Positions 1 to 6,371 of a stretch of DNA of 10,000 bases are shown in pieces. The stretch comes from Kiritimatiellota bacterium (GTDB lineage Bacteria > Verrucomicrobiota > Kiritimatiellia > JAAZAB01): positions 1 to 10,000 of the forward strand of contig VSJD01000353.1 in NCBI GenBank assembly GCA_008636095.1, read 5' to 3'. The notes below the pieces were generated by a model that had not been told where the DNA came from, did no database searches, and saw only the letters and a list, made by a program, of their open reading frames with translations. A program made the position numbers and the translations under genes. The stretch's first letter is position 1. The number at the start of each line of letters is the position of its first letter.

Positions 1-836
1 TCCGCCCATGCCTTGTTGGTGGTGCTCCCGCTGACTGAGCCGGGAATCGTACTGTTGCCGTAGGAATTATTTTTGTTTTCCCAGTCAATGACGTCATACC
101 CCTGGATATTCTGGTACGCGAGATAAGTTCCGCCCACGGTCAGTCCGATTTCCGGCATGAACTGGAACTTTAACGCGGCCTGACCGGCCAATCCGGTGGC
201 ATTCTTTTGGGCATCGCGCTCCTGAATAAACAGGCCTTCGCCATTGAGCAGGACGGTCACAAAATCGTTACCGAACCGGGCTTTCACGGCCAGACCTTCC
301 GGCGTCAGATCCGGATCCCACACCAGGTCATCGGGCATGGTAATGAGCGGGTTTTCCATTTTGCCGCCGATGGCACGGAGTTCATCTGGCGAGTCGCCCA
401 GAAAACTGTAATCGATGTATGCCAGGTCCAGGCGAATGTCCTTTTTCTGGAACCCGTCGCCAAGCGTCTGGTTCCCGGAAACGGGGTCCGCACCACCGGT
501 TGAAAGCCGGATGCCGACCTTCAGATCGTTAACCTTGGCTTCTGCTTTGAGCCGGGCGCGGATACGGGCGCGATCGCGCGTGTAATCTTCGCCCGACGAA
601 TTTTTTTTTGAATCATCGTTAATCGTCTCGCCTCGCAGACGGACATCGCCCTTGAAGGTGATATAATCCACCCAGGTCTTGGGCACCTTTACTGACACTG
701 GCGTGGCCACGGGCGCGGGCACGGCTACGGGCGCAGGCTCGGCTACGGGCCCTTGCGCTGGGGTCACTGACGTTTGAGTCCATGCCGTTCCCGAGATGAC
801 TATGCCTGCCAAGAATACGACCGTACTTTGTTTCAT
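1..836 (-). CDS. Putative outer-membrane porin (Porin_5-like), N-terminal 278 residues, runs off the window
   Basis: The frame opens with ATG at 834-836 and stays open to the window edge, so the C-terminus is missing. Residues 1-20 (MKQSTVVFLAGIVISGTAWT) look like a Sec signal peptide. An Ala/Pro/Val-rich linker follows (about 23-49). The mature part then opens with FKGDVRLRGE (61-70) and RDRARIRARLKAEAKVND (87-104), the pattern of the first strands in the Porin_5 'putative porin' family. Later segments such as LDLAYIDYSF and GEGLFIQERD alternate polar and hydrophobic residues like beta strands. By family, it would form a barrel for small solutes in the outer membrane; the substrate is unknown. 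It lies 270 bases downstream of a PhoR-like kinase gene, so regulation by that system is possible but only inferred. A run of nine A's sits in codons 76-79 without breaking the frame. Family assignment is fairly sure, specificity is not. Confidence 0.82.
   Translation of the reverse strand, partial: MKQSTVVFLAGIVISGTAWTQTSVTPAQGPVAEPAPVAVPAPVATPVSVKVPKTWVDYITFKGDVRLRGETINDDSKKNSSGEDYTRDRARIRARLKAEAKVNDLKVGIRLSTGGADPVSGNQTLGDGFQKKDIRLDLAYIDYSFLGDSPDELRAIGGKMENPLITMPDDLVWDPDLTPEGLAVKARFGNDFVTVLLNGEGLFIQERDAQKNATGLAGQAALKFQFMPEIGLTVGGTYLAYQNIQGYDVIDWENKNNSYGNSTIPGSVSGSTTNKAWA
705..758 (-). repeat. Three imperfect 18-bp tandem units coding Ala/Pro/Val hexapeptides
   Basis: Units at 705-722, 723-740 and 741-758 share the plus-strand core GGCYACGGGC. 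They are in frame and encode AQGPVA, EPAPVA and VPAPVA (residues 27-44 of the porin precursor). The segment lies just after the signal peptide and before the barrel, where a flexible periplasmic tether is plausible. Such repeats can change copy number without frameshift because the unit is 18 bases. Confidence 0.75.
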
Positions 837-1106
837 GCCTCCTCTTTCTATGATGATTTACTGTCTTGCCGGATTTGATCCATCCCGCCGGTTTGTTTTT
901 GGCCGGGGTACGGCCTTTTGGTTCTTTGGACGGCGATGATTACAGCGCGATAGCGTTAGTGCAGAATGAGAATCAGGTTAGAAGTTGGTTAGATTTTGCT
1001 TCTGGCTAAGGGTATCACGGCAGAGTACGACCGCGAAGGCCGGCTGGCGGGGAATAAAATGCGGGATGTGGTTAGGCGCTTCCGACGACGGGCAGATCAG
1101 CGAAAA
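837..1106. other. 270-base intergenic region between kinase and porin genes
   Basis: There is no supported gene here. The only clear structure is a short GC hairpin at 901-915 (GGCCG, five-base loop, CGGCC). Read on the minus strand it is followed by A's and C's rather than T's, so it is not a good terminator for the kinase transcript. The porin promoter is expected here, but I cannot point to a convincing -35/-10 pair or to tandem Pho-box repeats. Confidence 0.5.
838..843 (-). promoter_or_regulatory. Shine-Dalgarno AGGAGG of the porin gene, unusually close to the start
   Basis: On the minus strand AGGAGG is followed by a single C and then the ATG at 836-834. The usual gap is about 5-9 bases. 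The signal-peptide reading frame fixes this ATG, as no other start lies nearby in frame. A weaker upstream AAAGAG could serve with better spacing. Initiation may therefore be less efficient than the strong motif suggests. Confidence 0.5.
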
Positions 1107-2879
1107 TTATCTGGCAGGGATTCTGATGGTAAAGGTACTGCCCTGCCCGGGTTCGCTGGCGACAGTCACCGTGCCGCGATGGGCAAGCGCGATATGTTTT
1201 ACAATGGCCAGGCCCAGCCCGGTGCCCCCAAGCGCCCGGCTGCGGGCCTGGTCCACACGATAAAACCGCTCAAAAAGACGGGACAAATGCTTCTTCTCAA
1301 TTCCAAGCCCCTGGTCGGTCACTTGGATTTCTACGTCGTTACCGGTCAGGCGGCCGCTAACCAGGATCCGCGTGCCATTCGCGCTGAATTTGATCGCGTT
1401 GTCGAGCAGATTCCCCACGGCTTGCTCCAGCAAAGCAACGTTGATGGGAGCCTTGACTTCTGCGGGGCATTCCACGACCAGGCTGATTGACTTGGCTACC
1501 GCCGCTGTCGCAAAAGACTGCGCCGCCCGTTGCAGGACTTCGCTAATCGCGCCCCGATCGAGGGCTACGTGTTTGCGCTCGGCATCAAATTCAATCCGTG
1601 ACAGGCTCAGCAGGTCTTCCACCAGCGCTTCCATGCGGGCCACCTGCCGGGCCATCATGGCCAGGAACCGTGAGTTTTCCACAGGATCAATCGGCTTGGT
1701 ATCCGAAAGGGTTTCCACACAGCCCTTAAGGGCGGTAATCGGCGTCTTGAGTTCATGCGATACGTTGGCGACAAAATCGCGGCGGACCGTCTCCAACCGT
1801 TTCAACCGTGTGATGTCGTTTAAAACAATCAACGCGCCGATATTGTAGCCCGCGATGTTCGTCAGGGCCGTGCCGTGCAGTTGAATGAAACGTTCTTCGT
1901 TGCCGTAAATGACGATCTCGTCTTCCGCCGGCCCCGTTCCCGCCAGGGTGGCGCTGATAAAGGCCTGCAGGTCCCGGTTGCGCACGGCTTCCTGGATACT
2001 GCGTCCTTGCGCCTGTTCGGGCGCAAGATCGAGCAGGCGTGCGGCGGCATGATTAAGATTCAGGATGCGTTCGTCGCGGTCCACCGCAAAAACGCCTTCC
2101 ACCATACTCGCCAACACCGCTTCCTGCTCGTTGCGCTGGCGCGTGATGGTACTCAAGCGTTCGCTGAGCTGGGTCGCCATCTGGTTGAGCGTCCGGGCCA
2201 GGTCGCCGAGTTCCTCGCTGTCGGGCCGCGCGACCCGGGCTTCCAGGTCGCCGTGCGCGATGCGCTCGGCTACCCGGCGCATGTCTTCCAGGGGACGGCT
2301 GATCCGCCGCGAGAGGAGCCACGTGACCACGGCAAACAGGATGGCAACTATCAGCCAGCCCAGGATGATGTTCCGGACAATCGCATGCACCGCCCAGTCA
2401 ATGACCGCGAGCGGCAGGGAAACACGCGCCACCGCGAGCAGTGTGTTGCCCTGCCGCACAGGGATGGCCAGATACATCAGACTTTGGCGCCGGGTGTCGC
2501 TGAAGCGCACCGCTTTGCCGGTTTCGCCTTTCAGCGCCGCGGCGATTTCCGGCCGGTTGCGGTGGTTATCCATGCCGACGGGATTTTCTTCCGAATCGCC
2601 GATCACACGGCCATCCGGCAGAACGATCGTGATGCGGGTCGTCATCAGGCGGCCAAACTCTTTGCACAGCCGGTCCGCGGTTCCGGGCTCGGTTTCCGGT
2701 AGAATGGCGGCCGTTTCCCGGGTGACGATCTGGGCGTGCATGAGGAGCTCGGCGGCCACCTGGTCCTGATGAAACATTTTAAGCGAATGCGTGGCATACC
2801 ACGCCATCGCCGCGAACGCGGTCATGGCGCTCAACAGGAAGGAGGCGTAAATCCGCCACATGATTTTTTTACGGCGCAT
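1107..2879 (-). CDS. phoR: PhoR-type membrane sensor histidine kinase
   Basis: This 590-residue kinase senses an envelope or periplasmic signal and phosphorylates the adjacent response regulator. A first membrane segment (about 8-28) is followed by a periplasmic sensor region (about 30-165) of the single-Cache kind found in many PhoR proteins. A second membrane segment (about 168-190), a HAMP domain (191-243) and a PAS domain (about 250-355) come next. The HisKA domain carries the phospho-acceptor H375 in NVSHELKTPI. The HATPase domain shows N490/N494 (GNLLDNAIKFS), DQGLGI (522-527), FERFYR (536-541) and GGTGLGLAI (551-559), so it looks catalytically complete. Its ATG lies 2 bases after the regulator stop, and its ribosome site AAGGA (2886-2890) lies inside the regulator's last codons, so the two are surely co-transcribed. 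The phosphate role is inferred from family and architecture; other stimuli are possible. Confidence 0.9.
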   Translation of the reverse strand: MRRKKIMWRIYASFLLSAMTAFAAMAWYATHSLKMFHQDQVAAELLMHAQIVTRETAAILPETEPGTADRLCKEFGRLMTTRITIVLPDGRVIGDSEENPVGMDNHRNRPEIAAALKGETGKAVRFSDTRRQSLMYLAIPVRQGNTLLAVARVSLPLAVIDWAVHAIVRNIILGWLIVAILFAVVTWLLSRRISRPLEDMRRVAERIAHGDLEARVARPDSEELGDLARTLNQMATQLSERLSTITRQRNEQEAVLASMVEGVFAVDRDERILNLNHAAARLLDLAPEQAQGRSIQEAVRNRDLQAFISATLAGTGPAEDEIVIYGNEERFIQLHGTALTNIAGYNIGALIVLNDITRLKRLETVRRDFVANVSHELKTPITALKGCVETLSDTKPIDPVENSRFLAMMARQVARMEALVEDLLSLSRIEFDAERKHVALDRGAISEVLQRAAQSFATAAVAKSISLVVECPAEVKAPINVALLEQAVGNLLDNAIKFSANGTRILVSGRLTGNDVEIQVTDQGLGIEKKHLSRLFERFYRVDQARSRALGGTGLGLAIVKHIALAHRGTVTVASEPGQGSTFTIRIPAR

Positions 2880-2881
2880 GC

Positions 2882-3568
2882 TTATTCCTTAAAACGATAT
2901 CCCACACCTCGCACGGTCTCGATATATTCGGCCCGGGAGCCGAGCTTTTTCCGTAAGCCGACGATCTGCACGTCCACCGCCCGGTCGGTGACGGCGTAAT
3001 CTTCGCCGCGCACCACATCGACGATTTGCTCGCGGGTCATGACCCAGCCGGGGCGACGGGCAAGAAGATGAAGGATCCGGAGTTCCGAGAAGGTCATCTC
3101 CACCGGTTTGCCCTTGATCAGGACTTCATGCCGCCCGGGATTAATCACCAAATCGTGAATCCGGATCACCGCATCCGTATCAACCACGGACTGCTTGCGG
3201 CGGCGCAATACGGCATGCACCCGGGCCACCAGAACCTTCATGCTGAACGGTTTCATAATGTAGTCATCCGCCCCCAGCTCCAAACCAAGGACCACATCGC
3301 TCTCTTCATTCTTAGCCGTCACCATCATGATGGGGATGGCGGCAGTGCGGGGGTCTTGCTTGAGACTGCGGCATAGTTCCAGGCCATTTAATCCCGGCAA
3401 CATCAGGTCCAGCAAAACCAGGGCGGGCATTTTTTGTGAAATGATTTTGAGGGCCTGCGCGCCGTTGGATGCCGTGGTGACGCTGTAGCCCTCGCGCGCC
3501 AGGTGGTAGCGCAGTAATTCGAGAATATCCTCTTCGTCTTCAACAATAACAATGTGTTCCTTGGCCAT
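2882..3568 (-). CDS. phoB: PhoB/OmpR-family response regulator
   Basis: This 228-residue protein has a receiver domain (about 4-120) and a winged-helix DNA-binding domain (about 130-228). The acidic pocket is E10/D11, the phospho-acceptor is D54 in VLLDLMLPG, and the conserved T84 and K106 (in MKPF) are present. The C-terminal half shows the OmpR-type pattern, including MTFSELRILHLLARRPG and the final TVRGVGYRF. On phosphorylation by the adjacent kinase it should dimerise and bind tandem repeats at promoters. Length and motifs fit PhoB, but paralogues of the same class cannot be excluded from sequence alone. The start is supported by GAGGAG at 3577-3582, 8 bases upstream. This site overlaps the stop codon of the preceding YdjM-like gene. 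Confidence 0.9.
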   Translation of the reverse strand: MAKEHIVIVEDEEDILELLRYHLAREGYSVTTASNGAQALKIISQKMPALVLLDLMLPGLNGLELCRSLKQDPRTAAIPIMMVTAKNEESDVVLGLELGADDYIMKPFSMKVLVARVHAVLRRRKQSVVDTDAVIRIHDLVINPGRHEVLIKGKPVEMTFSELRILHLLARRPGWVMTREQIVDVVRGEDYAVTDRAVDVQIVGLRKKLGSRAEYIETVRGVGYRFKE

Positions 3569-3576
3569 AATGCGTG

Positions 3577-3583
3577 CTCCTCA
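3577..3583 (-). promoter_or_regulatory. Ribosome binding site of the response regulator overlapping the upstream stop codon
   Basis: The minus strand reads TGAGGAGCACGCATTATG. TGA (3583-3581) ends the YdjM-like gene, and GAGGAG within it is the ribosome site for the regulator, 8 bases before its ATG. Ribosomes ending the upstream gene would stop on the site, the usual layout for translational coupling. This implies that at least part of the regulator's expression comes from a transcript that includes the YdjM-like gene. Confidence 0.7.
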
Positions 3584-4117
3584 ACACATTCGGATCAGTT
3601 TCCGGCGTTGGAAATAGATAAACGCCCACAACAGCGGCAGAGCGCCCCAATATACTGCAACAACCCAGGGATTTATCCACCAATCCAATCCGTCAAAGGA
3701 ATAATTTGACAGCGGATATAAAAACGGAGTCTGAAACCGACCGTGCCCATGCGTAAAAACATCCAATCCAATATGAAAAATCCAAGCCAATGATGGAATA
3801 AACAACGGTTTCCATATTTCCCATAGGATTAAACACACGAGAACTGCCACCAACAAACTGTGCGTGGCATTATATAAATCAAAAACATAGCGCGGTAAAT
3901 GATGAAAAGTGGGCGATTGCGAGTTGAGAATTAAATTAAGGAAATATATTCCGATAGATGCCAAATCAGGCAAGACCGCGAATCCAGCCGCCGCGAATAT
4001 TGTCCAATCTACATTCCAGCGCTTTACAGAACCATTAAATTTATTCTTAAAAAAACCGGCAAACCCAATCCGGCTGAAAAAAGTAACCCCATATAAGGCA
4101 TGCGCTAATGTATCCAT
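3581..4117 (-). CDS. YdjM/DUF457-like membrane protein, putative metal-dependent hydrolase
   Basis: This 178-residue protein has several hydrophobic segments (about 38-64, 84-102, 105-120, 150-169). It also carries the scattered His/Asp motifs of the YdjM (LexA-binding, inner-membrane metal-dependent hydrolase) family: DTLAHALYG at the N-terminus, LPDL (49-52), NATHSLL (83-89) and HIGLDVFTHG (115-124). These would gather H6, D51, H86, H115, D119 and H123 near the membrane, as expected of a metal site. The enzymatic substrate of the family is not known. The gene starts 27 bases after the TerB-like gene ends, and its stop overlaps the next gene's ribosome site. Its own ribosome site is weak (only GAG about 8 bases upstream), which suggests dependence on upstream translation. 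It is AT-richer than both neighbours (24 G/C in the 60 bases from 3841), so it may have a different origin. Confidence 0.72.
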   Translation of the reverse strand: MDTLAHALYGVTFFSRIGFAGFFKNKFNGSVKRWNVDWTIFAAAGFAVLPDLASIGIYFLNLILNSQSPTFHHLPRYVFDLYNATHSLLVAVLVCLILWEIWKPLFIPSLAWIFHIGLDVFTHGHGRFQTPFLYPLSNYSFDGLDWWINPWVVAVYWGALPLLWAFIYFQRRKLIRMC

Positions 4118-4144
4118 TGATTTGACTCAAGGCTATAATCCAAG

Positions 4145-4723
4145 CTAAACGCCGCCGGCGACAAACGCGCTTTCGAGTTTTTGGAGCAGATTGCCCTCGG
4201 ACTTGGAGATGTTCCCGCCGAGATGCAGAAACCCGCCGCTGGCATCGGCAATGGTCCGTGCTTGTTTGATGAATTCCTCTTTCAAGGCGGTGACTTCCTC
4301 CCGGCGGAGCTGTTCGCAGAGGCCCCGCATGTAATGCATCCACGCCTCCAGGAGCTGGGGCGGCGGGCGTTGCTTCAGCCAGCGTTCCAGGAGTTCATGG
4401 TCCATGCTTCCGCACACCTGTTTCGACTGGTTGACAGCGTTCAGGATGGCATTCTTTTCCCTGGTATCAACGTGGCCGTCCGCCCAGGCAATTTCCACCA
4501 AGGGGACGAGGGACAGCGACACCAGCGTTTCCGGACGAATGTTGAGTTCGACCAGTTTTTTAAGAATTGCGTCGTTCCGGATGCCGGAAACCTTGGCCAG
4601 TGCCGCCTGGGTCTCCTTCATTTTCTGCAGAGCCCGGTATTGGTCGACCAGCTTCTGGTCTTGCTTGCGGAAAAACATGTCTTCCAGGCTTTGACGGTTT
4701 TCCTGGATGTCGTCTTTGCCCAT
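4145..4723 (-). CDS. TerB-like domain protein
   Basis: With the start chosen here the product has 192 residues. An N-terminal helical, charged region (about 1-50, with FFRKQDQKLVDQYRALQKM) precedes a TerB-like helical bundle. Its hallmark is LVEIAWADGHVDTREKNAIL (75-94), the acidic helix-loop-helix typical of TerB/tellurite-resistance-like proteins. No membrane segment or signal peptide is seen, so it is probably cytoplasmic. Members of this superfamily occur in stress and membrane-associated complexes, but their molecular role is poorly defined, and tellurite resistance itself is not implied. A longer frame opens at 4807. I prefer the ATG at 4721-4723 because GAGGG (4728-4732) sits just upstream of it, while the 28 extra residues look non-coding in composition. 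It is followed after 27 bases by the YdjM-like gene. Confidence 0.72.
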   Translation of the reverse strand: MGKDDIQENRQSLEDMFFRKQDQKLVDQYRALQKMKETQAALAKVSGIRNDAILKKLVELNIRPETLVSLSLVPLVEIAWADGHVDTREKNAILNAVNQSKQVCGSMDHELLERWLKQRPPPQLLEAWMHYMRGLCEQLRREEVTALKEEFIKQARTIADASGGFLHLGGNISKSEGNLLQKLESAFVAGGV

Positions 4724-4727
4724 GTTA

Positions 4728-4732
4728 CCCTC
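4728..4732 (-). promoter_or_regulatory. Shine-Dalgarno GAGGG that decides the TerB-like gene start
   Basis: The minus strand reads TGAGGGTAACATGGGC. The site is 4 bases from ATG 4723-4721. The alternative ATG at 4807 has no comparable site, which supports the shorter 192-residue product. Confidence 0.65.
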
Positions 4733-4791
4733 ACTTTCCAGATATGACAAACCATACGCTAAATTTGGTACAGTACAACCTGATTCCGTGA

Positions 4792-4803
4792 CAGGCTTGC
4801 CTG
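4792..4803. repeat. Short inverted repeat CAGGC-TT-GCCTG upstream of the TerB-like gene
   Basis: A perfect 5-base inverted repeat with a 2-base centre lies about 70-80 bases before the TerB-like start, in the region expected to hold its promoter. It could be an operator half-site pair, but it is short enough to occur by chance. Confidence 0.25.
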
Positions 4804-4862
4804 GCATTCGTTATTTATCCTACTCCATTTTTAATAACTGCCGGATGCGGACCTGATCAGCC

Positions 4863-4895
4863 TGTCCTGCGTAGCTATGCAAGCGAAGCAGGATG
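4863..4895. repeat. Imperfect palindrome downstream of the flavin-reductase gene
   Basis: TCCTGC at 4865-4870 pairs with GCAGGA at 4888-4893. After mismatches, GCT (4874-4876) pairs with AGC (4882-4884) around an ATGCA loop. Two wobble pairs extend the base. No T-run follows in either direction, so it is not a classic intrinsic terminator. Its near-symmetry would suit a dispersed intergenic repeat, but no second copy is seen in this window. Confidence 0.4.
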
Positions 4896-4902
4896 TGTGA
4901 GA

Positions 4903-4926
4903 GCCGGGAGCTAATCACCCCCCGGC
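4903..4926 (-). terminator. GC-rich hairpin shortly after the flavin-reductase stop, possible terminator
   Basis: GCCGGG (4903-4908) and CCCGGC (4921-4926) form a perfect 6-bp GC stem around a 12-base loop, 20 bases past the stop codon at 4946. There is no U-tract, so it would be a weak or factor-dependent terminator or an RNA 3'-end stabiliser. With the second palindrome it separates the redox genes from the TerB-like gene. Confidence 0.4.
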
Positions 4927-4945
4927 GACCCGATTCGGCATCTGT

Positions 4946-5800
4946 TCAGTGGATCTTGATTGCCCCAGCGGGACAGACTCGTTCGCAGCCACGGCGTTTG
5001 TCGCACTGGTTTTCGTCGGTCACTCTGCATACGTTGTTTGTCTTGTCCAGAAACAGGATTTTTTTCGGGCAGAGTTTGACGCAGGCCCCACAGCCTGTGC
5101 ACAGCTCCTCGTCAATAACCACAATCTTGTTAATGATTTCTTTCCCGGCAGAAAACGCTTTGCCTAATTGTTCCCCGATTCCATAGTAGTTACGAGTCGT
5201 CGGATTAAAAAGCAACCCGCAAGGCAACAGTGAATTGTTTTCACCTACCATTGATTTATCAGCTTTAACGTCCATGATTTCCCCGATAAATATGGTATGC
5301 AATCCAACCTCAACGGTATTGATTAACTTACACTCAACGGCAACCGGCAACTCTTTGAGATAAGGAGCATCAACCTTTTCACCTTTGATGGGGGTTAGTC
5401 CCGTGGCCGAAAGTTTGTCAACATCTCTACCTGATACCATGCCAAAATAGTCCGCTTCCTTGACATAATCCCTGGAAGGAATATTCACCGTAAAGGCTTT
5501 TCGTTCTATGATGTTGGCATAGGTGTATGTAGCCTTCCTGAGCGCAATTGAAACACAAGGCGGCTTGGAACAGCAGATTCCGACCCAGGCAGCGGTCATC
5601 ATATTAGCTTTTCCGGCTTTATCGTAAGAGCCAATGACCCAGACAGGTGTCATCAGTTTAATTTCTGCTCCAAAAGATATTTTATTGTCTTTCATAATTT
5701 CGGTTCCTTCGTTCACCTGGTTGGTTTCATCAGCAAAGCCGAGTGTGTTGACCAATAATAAGCCCATGATAAAAATATAAATAGCAGAAATATGCTTCAT
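4946..5800 (-). CDS. Exported flavin-reductase-domain protein with C-terminal ferredoxin domain
   Basis: This 284-residue protein starts with a likely signal peptide (residues 1 to about 23, [20 protein letters not shown] then GFA/DE). A flavin-reductase/flavoredoxin-like FMN domain follows (about 38-195; note [20 protein letters not shown] at 68-87 and [13 protein letters not shown] at 101-113). A short linker leads to a 2[4Fe-4S]-type ferredoxin domain (about 226-284). The first cluster motif is complete (C234, C237, C240, C244P). The second reads C266-x5-C272-x3-C276P, so the usual middle Cys (position 269) is Arg. The start at 5798-5800 has GGAGG 6 bases upstream. A longer frame from 5824 lacks this. 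A second in-frame ATG at 5693-5695 with AAGGAA 8 bases before it would give a cytoplasmic form without the signal peptide. The family usually moves electrons through FMN in the cytoplasm, so the export signal is unusual. The partner is unknown. Confidence 0.82.
   Translation of the reverse strand: MKHISAIYIFIMGLLLVNTLGFADETNQVNEGTEIMKDNKISFGAEIKLMTPVWVIGSYDKAGKANMMTAAWVGICCSKPPCVSIALRKATYTYANIIERKAFTVNIPSRDYVKEADYFGMVSGRDVDKLSATGLTPIKGEKVDAPYLKELPVAVECKLINTVEVGLHTIFIGEIMDVKADKSMVGENNSLLPCGLLFNPTTRNYYGIGEQLGKAFSAGKEIINKIVVIDEELCTGCGACVKLCPKKILFLDKTNNVCRVTDENQCDKRRGCERVCPAGAIKIH
5704..5709 (-). promoter_or_regulatory. Possible internal ribosome binding site for a signal-peptide-less form
   Basis: AAGGAA lies 8 bases before an in-frame ATG (5695-5693, residue 36 MKDNKISFG). 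Typical flavoredoxin-like proteins begin just at this point. Either a dual start exists or the upstream ATG is the added part of a fused exported version. The upstream start also has a good GGAGG, so both are plausible. Confidence 0.35.
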
Positions 5801-5921
5801 GTTATGCCTCCATTTGAGGGTCATCCTAAATTGTCAAATGACTCGTTTTACACGCGAACACCTGCCGCTTCTCGTTGCTCAGACAATACACACTTGGGTT
5901 TTGACGCACAATTGCGTTCAC

Positions 5922-6338
5922 CTAGAGCTGGAGGTCTCCCGCCGCTTCTGGTTGGTACAGGATGGCTTCAATTCGAATTCGCCGTGTCCCGCCAGGAACG
6001 GGCCATTCTATCGTGTCACCTTTCGCATAACCCAACAGTGCTGTCCCAACAGGAGATAACACCGACATCTTGCCTTCATCGATATTGGCGTCGGACGGAA
6101 AGACCAAGGTGACTTCCGTCTTCTTTCCGTCATCGAGGTCCAGGAATCTGAGGCGCGTGTTCATTGTAACCACGGTCTTCGGCACGTCACGGGATTCTAC
6201 GATCTTTGCCCTGCGGAGCTCGGATTCCAGCGATTTCAGGTCATTGCGGTCCCTGTAGTTAAATGTTTTCGCCACCGATAGCAACTCATTGAGCCTTCTA
6301 AAATCATTTGCCGTTACAAATATTTGTCTTTCTTCCAT
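5922..6338 (-). CDS. rnk: Rnk-like nucleoside diphosphate kinase regulator, GreA/GreB C-terminal domain
   Basis: This 138-residue protein matches the Rnk family in length and layout. A short N-terminal helical part (about 5-50; ANDFRRLNELL, then LESELRRAKIVESRDVP) precedes a GreA/GreB-type FKBP-like C-terminal domain (about 55-130). Signature segments are TVVTMNTRLRFLDLDDG (55-71), MSVLSPVGTALLG (91-103), DTIEWPVPGG (108-117) and YQPEAAGD (128-135). By family it binds RNA polymerase near the secondary channel without the long cleavage coiled coil of GreA, and it affects nucleoside diphosphate kinase levels in some proteobacteria. The start is backed by AGGAG (6347-6351), 8 bases upstream. It begins 33 bases after the nitroreductase stop and probably shares its transcript. 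The gene after it is 121 bases away. Family identity is confident; the regulatory target here is unknown. Confidence 0.88.
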   Translation of the reverse strand: MEERQIFVTANDFRRLNELLSVAKTFNYRDRNDLKSLESELRRAKIVESRDVPKTVVTMNTRLRFLDLDDGKKTEVTLVFPSDANIDEGKMSVLSPVGTALLGYAKGDTIEWPVPGGTRRIRIEAILYQPEAAGDLQL

Positions 6339-6371
6339 GTTGTGTTCTCCTGTCCCTAACCTACACCTAAC

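Noticed and set aside
55..66. EF-hand-like loop DINSDKQLSLQE in the nitroreductase (coordinates are residue numbers 56-67 approx.)
   Set aside because: SagB-like nitroreductases commonly have a similar RDF-DKPLSLEEL stretch at this position, so the calcium-loop resemblance is probably accidental.
901..915. GGCCG/CGGCC hairpin as terminator of the kinase transcript
   Set aside because: On the minus strand it is followed by A's and C's, not a T-run, and the stem has only 5 pairs.
1372..2769. Long plus-strand frames opposite the histidine kinase (up to 275 codons)
   Set aside because: The minus-strand kinase has all family motifs. The opposite frames arise from its high GC content, show no recognisable domain, and overlap one another.
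4767..4778. TACTGT half-site near the TerB-like promoter region as a LexA box, suggested by the YdjM-like neighbour
   Set aside because: Only one half resembles the enterobacterial SOS box; the second half at the right distance is absent.
4724..4807. 28-residue N-terminal extension of the TerB-like protein
   Set aside because: No ribosome site at the upstream ATG, whereas GAGGG precedes the internal ATG. The extension has no family-like sequence.
5832..5837. Perfect -35-like TTGACA on the minus strand before the flavin-reductase gene
   Set aside because: At 16-18 bases downstream there is no -10-like hexamer, and that position runs into the ribosome binding site.
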